Positions 1 to 8,264 of a DNA stretch of 64,000 nucleotides are shown piece after piece; within the stretch, counting starts at the first letter, position 1, and every line of letters begins with the position of its first letter. The notes under the pieces were generated by a model. The model was not told the DNA's origin. It worked only from the letters and a program-made list of their open reading frames with translations, and searched no databases. This DNA comes from Labilithrix sp020430845 (GTDB taxonomy: Bacteria > Myxococcota_A > Polyangia > Polyangiales > Polyangiaceae), in assembly GCA_041389785.1 (NCBI GenBank), contig JAWKRH010000001.1:434001-498000 (forward strand), in the 5' to 3' direction. A program made the translations under genes and the position numbers.

Positions 1-1836
1 TGTTACGACGACCTCGACCGATGCGACGTGCTCATCACCTGGGGCAACAACCCCGCCGAGATGCACCCCATCCTGTTCTCACGCGTCATCGATCGCCGAT
101 CGCGCGGCGAGAAGGTCACGCTGATCGACATCAACACGCGCCGCACGCGCACATCGGCGTTCGCGGATCGGTCGCTGCTCTTCAAGCCCAACACCGACCT
201 CGCGATCGCCAACGGGATCGCGCACCTGCTCGTCGAGCGCGGCACGTTCGACAAGGACTTCGTCGACAAGCACTGCGCCTTTCGCGCGCCCGACGACAAG
301 AAGACGCTGCAGGGCAAGGCGATCTCCTTCGACGACTACAAGCGGATGCTCGCGGAGTACACGCCCGCGAACGTCGAGAAGATGTCGGGCGTCGCCGCCA
401 AGGACATCGTCTACCTGGCGGAGCTCTTCGGGCGTCGCGACCTGCGCATCACGAGCCTCTGGTGCATGGGGATGAACCAGCACACGCGCGGCACGGCCAT
501 CAACAGCCTCGTCCACGGCGTGCATCTGCTCAGCGGTCACTTCGGCAAGCCCGGCGATGCGCCCACGAGCCTCACGGGGCAGCCGTCGGCGTGCGGGACG
601 GTGCGCGAGGTAGGGACGCTGTGCCACGCGCTGCCGGGCGGGCTCGTCGTCGCCAAGGCCGAGGACCGCGCCGAGGTGGAGCACGTGTGGAACGTGCCGC
701 CCGGACGCATCTCGGCCAAGGTCGGCTACCACACCGTGGAGATGTTCAGGCGCTTCTCCACGCCGTCCGACAAGGGCGGGGACATCAAGACCCTCTGGGT
801 GCAGACGACCAACCCCGGCCAGTCGTTGCCCAACGTGCACGAGCTCTTCGAGCCGAGCCGAAAGCTCGCGGACAAGTTCCTCATCGTCTCGGACGTGTAC
901 CCCACGGCGACGACGAAGGACGCCGACCTCGTCTTGCCGTCCTCGCTCTGGGTAGAGAAGAACGGCGTCTTCGGCAACTCGGAGCGCCGCACGCAGCAGT
1001 GGTTCAAGATGGTCGAGCCTCCGGGAGAGGCCCGCCCCGACGTGTGGCAGCTGCTCGCGGTCGCGCGTCGCCTCTACGAGCTCGGCGTGCCGGGGCTCAA
1101 AGACAAGGACGGCGCGTACCTCTTCGACGTCAAGAAGGACGGCAAGTCGGTCCCGGTGTGGGACTTCGCTCACTTCTTCGACGTGAACGTCGACGAGGCG
1201 CTCTTCGACGAGTACCGAAAGCTCACGAAGCATCACAAGAAGGACCTCGCGCCCTACGCCGAGTACACGCGCGCGCGCGGCCTCCGCTGGCCCGTGGTCG
1301 AGCAGCCAGACGGGTCGTGGAAGGAGACGCGCTTTCGTTTCACCGAGGGGGAGGACCCGTACGTCGCCAAGGGCAAGGGCGTGCAGTTCTATCAGTCGGT
1401 GACGAAGGACGACCGGGCGCAGATCTGGTTCAACCCGCAAGAGGCGCCCCCCGAGTCTCCCGACGCCGACTACCCGTTCTGGCTGTGCACGGGCCGCGTG
1501 CTCGAGCACTGGCACACGGGGACGATGACGATGCGCATCCCGCAGCTCGCTCGGGCGATGCCGCACGCCTACGTCGAGATGTCCCGCGAGGACGCGAGCC
1601 GGCTCGGTGTCCAGGACGGCGAAGAGGTCGTGCTCGAGACTCGGCGCGGCAAGATCGAGCTGCCGGTGTGGATCGACGGACGTGGCAGCCCGCCGCCCGG
1701 CTCGCTGTTCGTCCCGTTCTTCGACGAGCGCCTGCTCATCAACGAGCTCACGCTGCACGAGCACGATCCGTTCTCCAAGCAGCCCGACTACAAGAAGTGC
1801 GCGGCGCGCGTGAGAAAGAAGGCGAAGGCGTCGTGA
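1..1836 (+). CDS. napA: Periplasmic nitrate reductase catalytic subunit NapA, 3' part
   Basis: Molybdopterin-bisMGD enzyme that reduces nitrate to nitrite in the periplasm, taking electrons from NapB. The reading frame is open from base 1, so the N-terminal Tat signal, [4Fe-4S] site and the Mo-ligand Cys lie upstream of the window; about 612 residues remain. Visible family features are the WGxNPAEMHP segment, the LWCMGMNQHTRG region, the SGHFGKPGDAP loop, the molydopterin-binding C-terminal domain with TGRVLEHWHTGTMT, and the ending PFFDERLLINELT, all typical of NapA rather than of Nar or formate dehydrogenase. The stop overlaps the GTG start of napB by 4 bases, so the two are translationally coupled. 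Identity is firm; the start is not visible. Confidence 0.93.
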   Translation, partial: CYDDLDRCDVLITWGNNPAEMHPILFSRVIDRRSRGEKVTLIDINTRRTRTSAFADRSLLFKPNTDLAIANGIAHLLVERGTFDKDFVDKHCAFRAPDDKKTLQGKAISFDDYKRMLAEYTPANVEKMSGVAAKDIVYLAELFGRRDLRITSLWCMGMNQHTRGTAINSLVHGVHLLSGHFGKPGDAPTSLTGQPSACGTVREVGTLCHALPGGLVVAKAEDRAEVEHVWNVPPGRISAKVGYHTVEMFRRFSTPSDKGGDIKTLWVQTTNPGQSLPNVHELFEPSRKLADKFLIVSDVYPTATTKDADLVLPSSLWVEKNGVFGNSERRTQQWFKMVEPPGEARPDVWQLLAVARRLYELGVPGLKDKDGAYLFDVKKDGKSVPVWDFAHFFDVNVDEALFDEYRKLTKHHKKDLAPYAEYTRARGLRWPVVEQPDGSWKETRFRFTEGEDPYVAKGKGVQFYQSVTKDDRAQIWFNPQEAPPESPDADYPFWLCTGRVLEHWHTGTMTMRIPQLARAMPHAYVEMSREDASRLGVQDGEEVVLETRRGKIELPVWIDGRGSPPPGSLFVPFFDERLLINELTLHEHDPFSKQPDYKKCAARVRKKAKAS

Positions 1837-2549
1837 TCGAGCGGCGCGTCGCACACATTCTCGTGGTGCTCGCCGTCGGCGTCGGCGCTGCCGGCTTCTT
1901 CACGGGCCTCTCGCAGGAGCGCAAGCGGAGCTCGAGAGAGGCGCAGCCGTACCCGGTGACCAGCGCGCCTGCGCCCGGCTACCGCGACCTTCGTGACATG
2001 CGACGGGGCCCCAACGCCCACCTGTACGAGACCGCCTTCGACGCGCTCGAGGCCAAGCTGCCGGGGCTGACCGACGAGGTCCCGCCGCAGACCGAGGCGC
2101 AGCGCGCGGCGGTGCTCGAGGACCGCGCGACGCGACGCGCATACGACGGCGCGCCACCGACGATCCCTCACGCCGTCGTCGCGAGCGGCGCCTTCGAGTG
2201 CCTCGGCTGTCACGCGCGAGGACTGGTCGTCGCGGGAAAGCGCGCGCCGCGTATGAGTCACGAGCGCCACGACAACTGCACGCAGTGCCATGCGCCGTCG
2301 AGTGGGCCCCCCGGTCCGCCGCGAGAGCCGCTCGCGGGCAACACGTTCGTCGGTCGCGCGAGCCCCACGGTCGGTGAGCGCGCGTGGCCCGGAGCGCCGC
2401 CGACCATTCCGCACTCGACGCGGATGAGGAGCGATTGTGGCAGCTGCCACGGCGTGGGGGGATCGCTCGGTGTGCGCAGCACTCACCCGTGGCGGCAGAG
2501 CTGCACGCAGTGCCACGCGCCGTCGGCCGAGCTCGATGGGAGGCCGTGA
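1833..2549 (+). CDS. napB: NapB-type cytochrome c subunit with four haem motifs (duplicated NapB core)
   Basis: Electron-transfer partner of NapA, anchored or exported by an N-terminal hydrophobic stretch (residues 6-22, ILVVLAVGVGAAGFF). Start GTG 1833 is chosen because it overlaps the napA stop and follows GAAGG. Normal NapB carries two CxxCH haem sites. Here four are seen: CLGCH (about 123), CTQCH (149), CGSCH (202) and CTQCH (224). The motif GAPPTIPH, which precedes the first haem in NapB, occurs twice 81 codons apart, so a second copy of the dihaem core seems to have been appended after the canonical PLAGNTF segment. Length is 238 residues, longer than typical NapB (about 150). Family assignment is firm; four haems being loaded is inference. 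Confidence 0.85.
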   Translation: MIERRVAHILVVLAVGVGAAGFFTGLSQERKRSSREAQPYPVTSAPAPGYRDLRDMRRGPNAHLYETAFDALEAKLPGLTDEVPPQTEAQRAAVLEDRATRRAYDGAPPTIPHAVVASGAFECLGCHARGLVVAGKRAPRMSHERHDNCTQCHAPSSGPPGPPREPLAGNTFVGRASPTVGERAWPGAPPTIPHSTRMRSDCGSCHGVGGSLGVRSTHPWRQSCTQCHAPSAELDGRP

Positions 2550-2878
2550 TGAGTGCAGACGACGCGAGCGAGGGTCCGCTGCCGGACTTGCAAGACGCGT
2601 GGCTGGACGCGGCGACGCTCGACGAGCTCTTCTTCGACATCGAGCACGGCAGCGAGCTGCTCGACGTGCGGGTCAAGGCGGGCGCCGAGGCCCGCGCCGA
2701 GGGCCGCACAGATCCCTGGTCCCTCGACGAGGCGCGCCGAGCGCTCGCCGCGGGCCTCGTCCTCGGCGTGCAGCTCCGCTACGTGCACGGCGGTCGCGTC
2801 TGGCTCGATACCTTGCTCCGCGGCCCCGAGGGCACGCGCCTCGTTCGCGTCGAGGCGCCGACGACCGCGCGGCGCTGA
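2549..2878 (+). CDS. Small hypothetical protein translationally coupled to napB
   Basis: A 109-residue acidic soluble protein with no signal peptide, membrane segment or Cys. The start ATG 2549 overlaps the napB stop (TGATG) and is preceded by GGGAGG. Visible text: an N-terminal ELLFxDIE-like helix (TLDELFFDIEHGSELL), a middle helix-rich part, and a C-terminal strand-rich part (GVQLRYVHGGRVWLDTLLR, RLVRVE). Position suggests a role in nap maturation or regulation, as NapD does, but it has no recognisable NapD motif and I do not recognise the family. Alternative: an unrelated small regulator carried on the nap transcript. Confidence 0.7.
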   Translation: MSADDASEGPLPDLQDAWLDAATLDELFFDIEHGSELLDVRVKAGAEARAEGRTDPWSLDEARRALAAGLVLGVQLRYVHGGRVWLDTLLRGPEGTRLVRVEAPTTARR

Positions 2879-2955
2879 TCGACCCGCACCTACATGCCCC
2901 CCGGATCCACGCAGGGGAGGCGCTGGGATTCCAGTGTCCCATGAAATATCCGTTC

Positions 2956-2972
2956 GCACCGTACGCCGGTGC
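2956..2972. terminator. Possible hairpin after the nap operon
   Basis: Inverted repeat with arms GCACCG and CGGTGC and a 5-base loop, 78 bases after the last nap-operon stop and inside the 167-base gap before the next gene. There is no T-run, so it is at best a weak or factor-assisted terminator. Confidence 0.3.
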
Positions 2973-3045
2973 TAGCGATTTCAGGTGCTTATAGGACGCA
3001 CGCGCCGCCCTGCGCTCGGGAACGGACCGTGCTTTGGAGCACCCC

Positions 3046-4449
3046 ATGCGGTGGAGCTCGACACTCTGGGGGACGCTCGTCGTGGGGATCGTCGCCGGCT
3101 GCTCGGCAGAGAGCGCGGACGAGGCGGCGTCGCAGGAGGGGGCGCAGACCGAAGCGTGCGCCGCGCCGCCGTGCGGAGCCAAGCCCTATCCGACGGTGGG
3201 CGCGGGCTGCGTCGACGGAAAGAGCTGCCAGAGCGGCGTGTGCAAGGCGGGCAAGTGCGCCGCGGCCGCGCCCGACGACGGCGTGAAGAACGACGACGAG
3301 TCCGACGTCGACTGCGGCGGGGCGAAGGCGCCCAAGTGCGCAGCGACCAAGGCGTGCCGCGACGCGAACGACTGCGCCGACGGCGTGTGCAAGGCCGGGA
3401 CGTGCGCGGCGGCCGCGCCCGACGACGGCGTGAAGAACGGCGATGAGGCCGACGTCGACTGCGGCGGGGCGAAGGCGCCCAAGTGCGCCGCGGGCAAGGC
3501 GTGCCGCGATCACGCCGACTGCGCGTCCGACGGGTGCGGCTACGACAAGAAGTGCGCGCCCGCGCGAAGCTGCACGCGGCAGCGCGGCGGTGACACCTGC
3601 GGATCGGGCGAGACCGGCGAGGCCGGCGCGCAGCACGAGAGCTGCTGCGAGTCGGCCGAGGCGCCGGGAGCGCCCGTGGAGCCCGCGTGGGGGCGCCGCG
3701 CGCGGGTCGACAAGTACAAGGTGACGGCAGGACGCATGCGCGCGATGGCCGAGCGCACGGGCGGCAACTTCCGCGCGTTCGTCGCGTCGCTCCCCGCGAA
3801 CCACCCGTTCTGGGACCAGGCTTGGAACGTGAACGTGCCCGATACGATGGCGCGCTTCAACGAGCTGCTCGGACCGACGGGGCAGGGCAACGCGCGCCGC
3901 GGGTGCGATCTCGGCGCGAGCAAGGCGCGCACCTACTGGATGTCGGACGCGGAGAACGCCGCGCTCGGCGAGCCGGGCGGGCACCTCTTCTCCAAGGACG
4001 TGCTCGACGAGAAGATGCTCAACTGCGTCGACTGGTACGTCGCCCAGGCCTTCTGCGTGTGGGACGGTGGCCGGCTCATGAAGGCGGCCGAGTACCAAGA
4101 CGCGTGGCGCGGCGGCGAGAGCCGCGCCTACCCTTGGGGCGGCGGCGCGTTCGACAACAGCAAGGTCGTCTGGAAGTACAGCTACGCGTGGCCCGAGGTG
4201 TTCGACAAGGGCAACTGGGTCTACGTCGCGGCCCCGGGGCGCCGGCCGGAGGGCAACGGCAAGTACGGCCACGCCGATCTCGCGGGCCTCTCGTTCGAGC
4301 ACCTCTTCGAGCGGCAGGGCGCCAACAGCAGCCTGTGGAGCGGCTCCGGATCGTGGGAGGGGCACGCGGTGAGCCCGAACGGCGCGACCGCCGGCTTCAC
4401 CGAGGCGACGCGCGCGTACTGGGCGCTCGGCTTCCGCTGCGCGCGGTGA
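3046..4449 (+). CDS. Cys-rich repeat lipoprotein with SUMF1/formylglycine-generating-enzyme-like domain
   Basis: Lipoprotein: signal peptide residues 1-20 ending in the lipobox VAGC. Start ATG 3046 gives a clean signal peptide; a TTG four codons upstream is possible. Residues about 50-165 hold two copies of a 49-residue Cys-rich unit (CKAGxCAAAAPDDGVKN then DVDCGG and KAPKCA), the 'DxDCGG' disulfide-rich repeat common in myxobacterial surface proteins. Residues about 225-467 form a SUMF1-like fold: VDKYKVTAGRMRAM, CVDWYVAQAFCVWDGGRLMKAAEYQDA, AYPWG and the ending LGFRCAR. Such domains in myxobacteria often lack the catalytic role and serve as surface or binding modules. Probably outer-membrane or surface exposed; true formylglycine activity is not shown. 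Confidence 0.8.
   Translation: MRWSSTLWGTLVVGIVAGCSAESADEAASQEGAQTEACAAPPCGAKPYPTVGAGCVDGKSCQSGVCKAGKCAAAAPDDGVKNDDESDVDCGGAKAPKCAATKACRDANDCADGVCKAGTCAAAAPDDGVKNGDEADVDCGGAKAPKCAAGKACRDHADCASDGCGYDKKCAPARSCTRQRGGDTCGSGETGEAGAQHESCCESAEAPGAPVEPAWGRRARVDKYKVTAGRMRAMAERTGGNFRAFVASLPANHPFWDQAWNVNVPDTMARFNELLGPTGQGNARRGCDLGASKARTYWMSDAENAALGEPGGHLFSKDVLDEKMLNCVDWYVAQAFCVWDGGRLMKAAEYQDAWRGGESRAYPWGGGAFDNSKVVWKYSYAWPEVFDKGNWVYVAAPGRRPEGNGKYGHADLAGLSFEHLFERQGANSSLWSGSGSWEGHAVSPNGATAGFTEATRAYWALGFRCAR
3238..3525 (+). repeat. Two tandem copies of a 147-bp coding repeat
   Basis: The first unit begins at 3238 and the second at 3385, both opening with GTGTGCAAGGC and both containing GCCCGACGACGGCGTGAAGA. 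They encode two Cys-rich units of the lipoprotein and are near-identical in DNA, which suggests recent duplication or gene conversion. Confidence 0.75.
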
Positions 4450-4582
4450 GGACGCGCCGGTAACGCGTCGGATCGCGCCGCCCGGGTCCCGCGCGGGGTG
4501 AGAACTGTAACGCTCGAGCATACAGTAGAGTCACGATCATACGAATGGCCGATGCAATGGCCTGCGGTAGGGTCTGGCCATC

Positions 4583-5314
4583 ATGAGCTTGTCGCCCCGC
4601 GCCGCTACGGCGCTCGCCTTCGCCCTCGCCCTCACCGCTTGCTCGTCTACGGAGGACGCGCAGCCCGATTCGGCATCCCAAGAAGCCGCCGCGGGGGTCC
4701 GTGAGGCTGGCGCCGACGGCGCGAACGGCGCGGACGGCGGCGCGAGCCCTCAGGCGGACTCGGGCGACGCGCGACCGGACGGCGCGACCGCACCCGCCGC
4801 CTTCGTCGACCCGCGCGACGGCAAGTCGTACCCGACGTTCGCGGCGGGCGGTCACGTGTGGCTCGCGCGAAACCTCGATCACGAGATGGCCGGCTCGTCC
4901 TGCTACGGCGGCGATCCGCAGAGCTGCGCGGCGCACGGTCGCCTCTACACGTGGACCGCGGCGCAGACGGCGTGCCCCGCCGGCACGCACCTCGGCAGCG
5001 ACGACGAGTGGAAGTCACTCGAGACGGCGCTCGGGATGCCAGCCGCCGACCTCGACCGCGAGGGCTACACGACGGCGCGCGGCACCCGCGAGGGCGAGTC
5101 GCTCAAGGACGCCGCGGGCTTCGGCGCGACGATGGCCGGCTTCGGTACGGGCGCCGGCTACGACGCCCTCGGCGATCGCACGTACTTCTGGACGTCGTCG
5201 ACGCGCGCGGGCGAGGTGTGGCGTCGCCGCGTCGCCGCCGCCACGCCCACGGTGTTCCGCTTCACCAACCCGCCGTCCACGTTCGCGATCAGCGTGCGCT
5301 GCGTGCTCGACTGA
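4583..5314 (+). CDS. Lipoprotein with Fibrobacter-type major paralogous (FISUMP-like) domain
   Basis: 243 residues. Signal peptide 1-20 with lipobox LTAC, then an Ala/Gly/Asp-rich linker to about residue 70. From about 75 the protein reads as a FISUMP/DUF1566-type lectin-like domain: DPRDGKSYPTFAAGGHVWLARNL, the paired Cys of SSCYGGDPQSC, GRLYTWTAAQTACPAGTHLGSDDEWKSLE, DRTYFWTSSTR, and the ending AISVRCVLD. These are envelope or surface proteins of unknown ligand. The gene stands alone; the 133-base gap upstream contains an AT-richer stretch (4501-4550) that may hold the promoter. Confidence 0.75.
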   Translation: MSLSPRAATALAFALALTACSSTEDAQPDSASQEAAAGVREAGADGANGADGGASPQADSGDARPDGATAPAAFVDPRDGKSYPTFAAGGHVWLARNLDHEMAGSSCYGGDPQSCAAHGRLYTWTAAQTACPAGTHLGSDDEWKSLETALGMPAADLDREGYTTARGTREGESLKDAAGFGATMAGFGTGAGYDALGDRTYFWTSSTRAGEVWRRRVAAATPTVFRFTNPPSTFAISVRCVLD

Positions 5315-5342
5315 CGCACGCGCCCTGCGGCGCGGTCTCGCG

Positions 5343-7226
5343 TCAATCTCCGACGAGGTGCCCGTCGACGCGCGCCTGGAAGATGAAGTACGGCGGCATG
5401 CACGCGCCCACGCCAGCGGGGGCGTTGGCGACCGCCGAGCACACGTAGTCCTGACCGCAGGGCGCCGCGGCGCTGCAGGCGCGCCGGTACTGCTTGCTGC
5501 CGCCTGCGATGCAGCCCTCGAAGGGGCGCCCCGCCGCGATGCAGGCGTTGAAGCCCGACGGCACCGACACGCCGCAGATGCCCTCGCCCTCGACCTTGCC
5601 GGCGCTCGCGCAGCCGCCCGAGCACATGCCTGTGGGGAAGCCGCCGGGGTTGCCGCCCGAGCGCACGCAGCGCCCGGCGTTGCCGTTGGGGAGCTCGCAG
5701 GCCTTCACGCGGGCGCCCGACACCTTGTCGGTCGACGCGTCCGCCGAGAACGAGACGGTGGACTCCTCGCAGGCCTCACCCGCCTGGCGCTTGCCCTCCG
5801 ACACACACATGCCGACGTCGTCGCCGTTGAGATCGGAGCACGTGAGGCCCGCGCCGCATGTCCACGCGGCGAAGCCCACGTCGCCCGTGCCGCACGCCGC
5901 GCCGTAGCCGTCGTAGGTCGAGCCGCGCTCGGCGAACGGGATCGGCGCGCGCGTCGCGCTCCGGCGCGCGACCGACTCGAGATCGCGCCGGCGAAAGGCC
6001 GCCTGCTCGTGCAGGTGGGGCGACACGCCGTCGACGAGCGCGTTGACCGTGGCCATGTCGGCGCGATCGTGACCGAGCGCGTGAAAGCCGGCGATCGAGC
6101 GGGCCTGGTGGCAGCCGTTGCAGGTCATCGTGTCGAGCCGTCGCACGAGCGCCGTCTTCGAGGCGATCCCGCCGAGCCGGGCGACGTCGAGATCCCCGAG
6201 GCCCGCGCCGTCTTTTCCGAAGAGCACGGCGAACGGGCGGTTGGCGCCGCGCGACAGGCCCTTGGGTGAGGCCGAGATGGCCTGGTCGACGAGGTAGGCG
6301 CTCGGGATCGACGCCGTTCCCGCCGCGATCTGCGGGAGGTTGCCGGTGACCCACTGGGCGAGCCCGGCGCGCTCGGCCTCGGTGAGATCGGTGCGCGGCG
6401 TGTTCTCGAGCTTGGCCGGGACGAGCTGTCCGCCGACGCGCTCGAGCACGCGCAGGTCGTACTCCGCGTGGCCGCCCATGTCCTGTCGCGTGGTCGACGG
6501 CCACCGCACGAGCTGCACGTTGAGCTCGACCTTGCTCGCCTTGCCCAGACGCGCGAGCGGTCCGCCGGCGAGCGCCGTGGCCTTGGCCTCCGCCGATCCC
6601 TCGCGTGGCATGCGGAGCCAGTCGTTCGCGGTGGCCGCGCAGTCGCCGCGCTTGGCCTGCGGGTAGACGAGCATCAGCGTCATCGGCAGGCGCGAGGTGG
6701 CCTGGCGGTTCGAGTAGGCGAGGCGGTAGACCAGGTGGACCTCGCCGCACGCGCCGTCGTCCTTGTGCCGGCGGTCCATGCGGTTCGCCACGAGCACCAG
6801 CTCGAAGCGCCCCTCGCTCGACGCGAGCCACGACGTGTCGAACGCGCGGTGCGAGTAGCGCATGCCCACGCCGACCTGCCGGTCGCGCGCCTTGGTCGCG
6901 GCCACGTCGGCGTCGATCGCGGAGATGATCGCGCGGCCCTCGCCCGACGCGGCAAACGCCCGGTTGTCGTCCATCGCGGCGCCCGTGAGCATCGAGCCGA
7001 GATCCAACCCACGCGCCTCGAGGGCCCGCAGCGTGTCCGGGTGCTCGACGAGGACGCTCGGATCCTCGTCGATCGCGAGGGTGCGCGGGGCGGTCAGCGC
7101 GGCGACGCTGGTGTCGTCGTCGATTTCCTCTGCGTCCGCGCACGCGGCGGCGGCGGCGGAGAGTCCGATCGCGGCGGCGGCAAGCGCGGCGCGGCGGAGC
7201 CAAGGCGAAGCCTGTCGACCGAGCAT
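5343..7226 (-). CDS. Exported protein with single CxxCH motif and Cys-rich C-terminus
   Basis: 627 residues. N-terminal signal with a run AALAAAAIGLSAAAAAC that could be a lipobox at ACAD. The middle part (about 80-400) is a globular domain with charged and aromatic residues and a single haem-type motif CNGCH near residue 373, followed by a 'HARSIAGFH'-like segment. The C-terminal 180 residues are Cys-rich (CGAGLTCSDLNGD, ACEL, MCSGGCAS, CSAAAPCGQDYVC), resembling disulfide-rich modules on myxobacterial surface proteins. I do not recognise a defined enzyme. It is convergent with the FISUMP lipoprotein (28-base gap) and divergent from the next gene. The one CxxCH may bind haem c, but this is not certain. 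Confidence 0.65.
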   Translation of the reverse strand: MLGRQASPWLRRAALAAAAIGLSAAAAACADAEEIDDDTSVAALTAPRTLAIDEDPSVLVEHPDTLRALEARGLDLGSMLTGAAMDDNRAFAASGEGRAIISAIDADVAATKARDRQVGVGMRYSHRAFDTSWLASSEGRFELVLVANRMDRRHKDDGACGEVHLVYRLAYSNRQATSRLPMTLMLVYPQAKRGDCAATANDWLRMPREGSAEAKATALAGGPLARLGKASKVELNVQLVRWPSTTRQDMGGHAEYDLRVLERVGGQLVPAKLENTPRTDLTEAERAGLAQWVTGNLPQIAAGTASIPSAYLVDQAISASPKGLSRGANRPFAVLFGKDGAGLGDLDVARLGGIASKTALVRRLDTMTCNGCHQARSIAGFHALGHDRADMATVNALVDGVSPHLHEQAAFRRRDLESVARRSATRAPIPFAERGSTYDGYGAACGTGDVGFAAWTCGAGLTCSDLNGDDVGMCVSEGKRQAGEACEESTVSFSADASTDKVSGARVKACELPNGNAGRCVRSGGNPGGFPTGMCSGGCASAGKVEGEGICGVSVPSGFNACIAAGRPFEGCIAGGSKQYRRACSAAAPCGQDYVCSAVANAPAGVGACMPPYFIFQARVDGHLVGD

Positions 7227-7397
7227 GCCGTCCCGTCTTGCACACGGTAGGCCACATGTAGGCAGAATTGCGCTCTAGTAAAATCAAGCACTTGAGGGGC
7301 GGTTTAGCGAGTTTCAGGCAGTTGGTAATCTTCCGTCCATGGTGCAACGACTCGGCGTCCGGCCCGACCGGGCGCTCGGCCGGGTATGCTGGGCACG

Positions 7398-8195
7398 ATG
7401 CGTCGTGTCTTCTCTGCGGTCACCCTCGCCCTCGCGCTCGCCGCGAGCCCGGCGTGCGATCTCTTCTTGGGCAACTCGAAGATCGAGCACGGCGAGCTCT
7501 ATCAGAGCGGCGATCCCCGCTACGACCGCTTCTTCGCCGAGGTCCACGACAAGCAGGTCGCCGCCGAGTCCTGGGACGACGACAAGAAGTCCTCGCGCGC
7601 GCCGCTCGTCAAGGCGCTCGGGCTGACCGAGACGGCCGGGCAGTCGCGCATCCTCAACGTGCTCAAGACGAAGAAGGACGAGGTCGCTGGCCCGGCCGCG
7701 CAGACCGCGAACGCCGAGGCGGCGCGGTCACGCAAGTTGGCGAAGGCCGCCGACGCGCTCGAGGCGCTCTCGAAGAAGGGCGCCGAGCTCAAGGAGGAGG
7801 CGGCCGAGGACAAGAAGAACATGGGCGCCGAGAAGGCCGACGACAAGAAGGTCAAGGAGCGCGACACCGTGCGTCGTGAGGTCGCCGGCGCGACGCGTGT
7901 GTGCACCAAGCTCGCGAGCCGCGCGCGCAGCGAGGCGAAGGAGGCCGACGAGCTCGTCGAGGCCATCAAGCAAGCGGTCCCCGGCGTGAGCGTGAGCGGA
8001 GGTGGCGCCGAGACGCCGGCCCCGAGCCCCCCCGACGACGCGAGCAAGCCCAAGCCTGCCGCGAAGCCCAAGCCCGCGGGCAAGCCCAAGCCCGCGACGC
8101 CCAAGCCGGCGACGCCCAAGCCCGACGCGCCCAAGCCCGACGCGCCCAAGCCCGACGCGCCCAAGCCTCCGCCCGCCGAGGTCTTCGACCCCTGA
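7398..8195 (+). CDS. Lipoprotein with coiled-coil core and Lys/Pro-rich repeat tail
   Basis: Start ATG 7398 gives signal MRRVFSAVTLALALAASPAC with the lipobox at ASPAC; an in-frame ATG four codons upstream (7386) is also possible. Residues about 25-190 are charged and helix-rich (Lys/Glu/Ala), probably coiled coil. Residues about 205-258 are a KPKPA/KPDAP repeat tail. The tail could span the periplasm or contact peptidoglycan. No enzyme motif is seen and the function is unknown. Confidence 0.65.
   Translation: MRRVFSAVTLALALAASPACDLFLGNSKIEHGELYQSGDPRYDRFFAEVHDKQVAAESWDDDKKSSRAPLVKALGLTETAGQSRILNVLKTKKDEVAGPAAQTANAEAARSRKLAKAADALEALSKKGAELKEEAAEDKKNMGAEKADDKKVKERDTVRREVAGATRVCTKLASRARSEAKEADELVEAIKQAVPGVSVSGGGAETPAPSPPDDASKPKPAAKPKPAGKPKPATPKPATPKPDAPKPDAPKPDAPKPPPAEVFDP
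8115..8159 (+). repeat. Three perfect 15-bp tandem repeats in lipoprotein tail
   Basis: The unit CCCAAGCCCGACGCG occurs at 8115, 8130 and 8145, coding PKPDA. It is flanked by degenerate versions from about 8047 to 8170. Such an array can change copy number by slippage without breaking the frame. Confidence 0.8.
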
Positions 8196-8264
8196 GCGCG
8201 CCCGGCGCCGCGCTTGGCACCACGGGCGCGCCGCTCTAAGGTCGACGCGGTCAGGAGGGCCGTC

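Noticed and set aside
79..1854. Long minus-strand open frame opposite napA
   Set aside because: Arg/Leu/Val-rich text with no domain; a shadow of napA in high-GC DNA.
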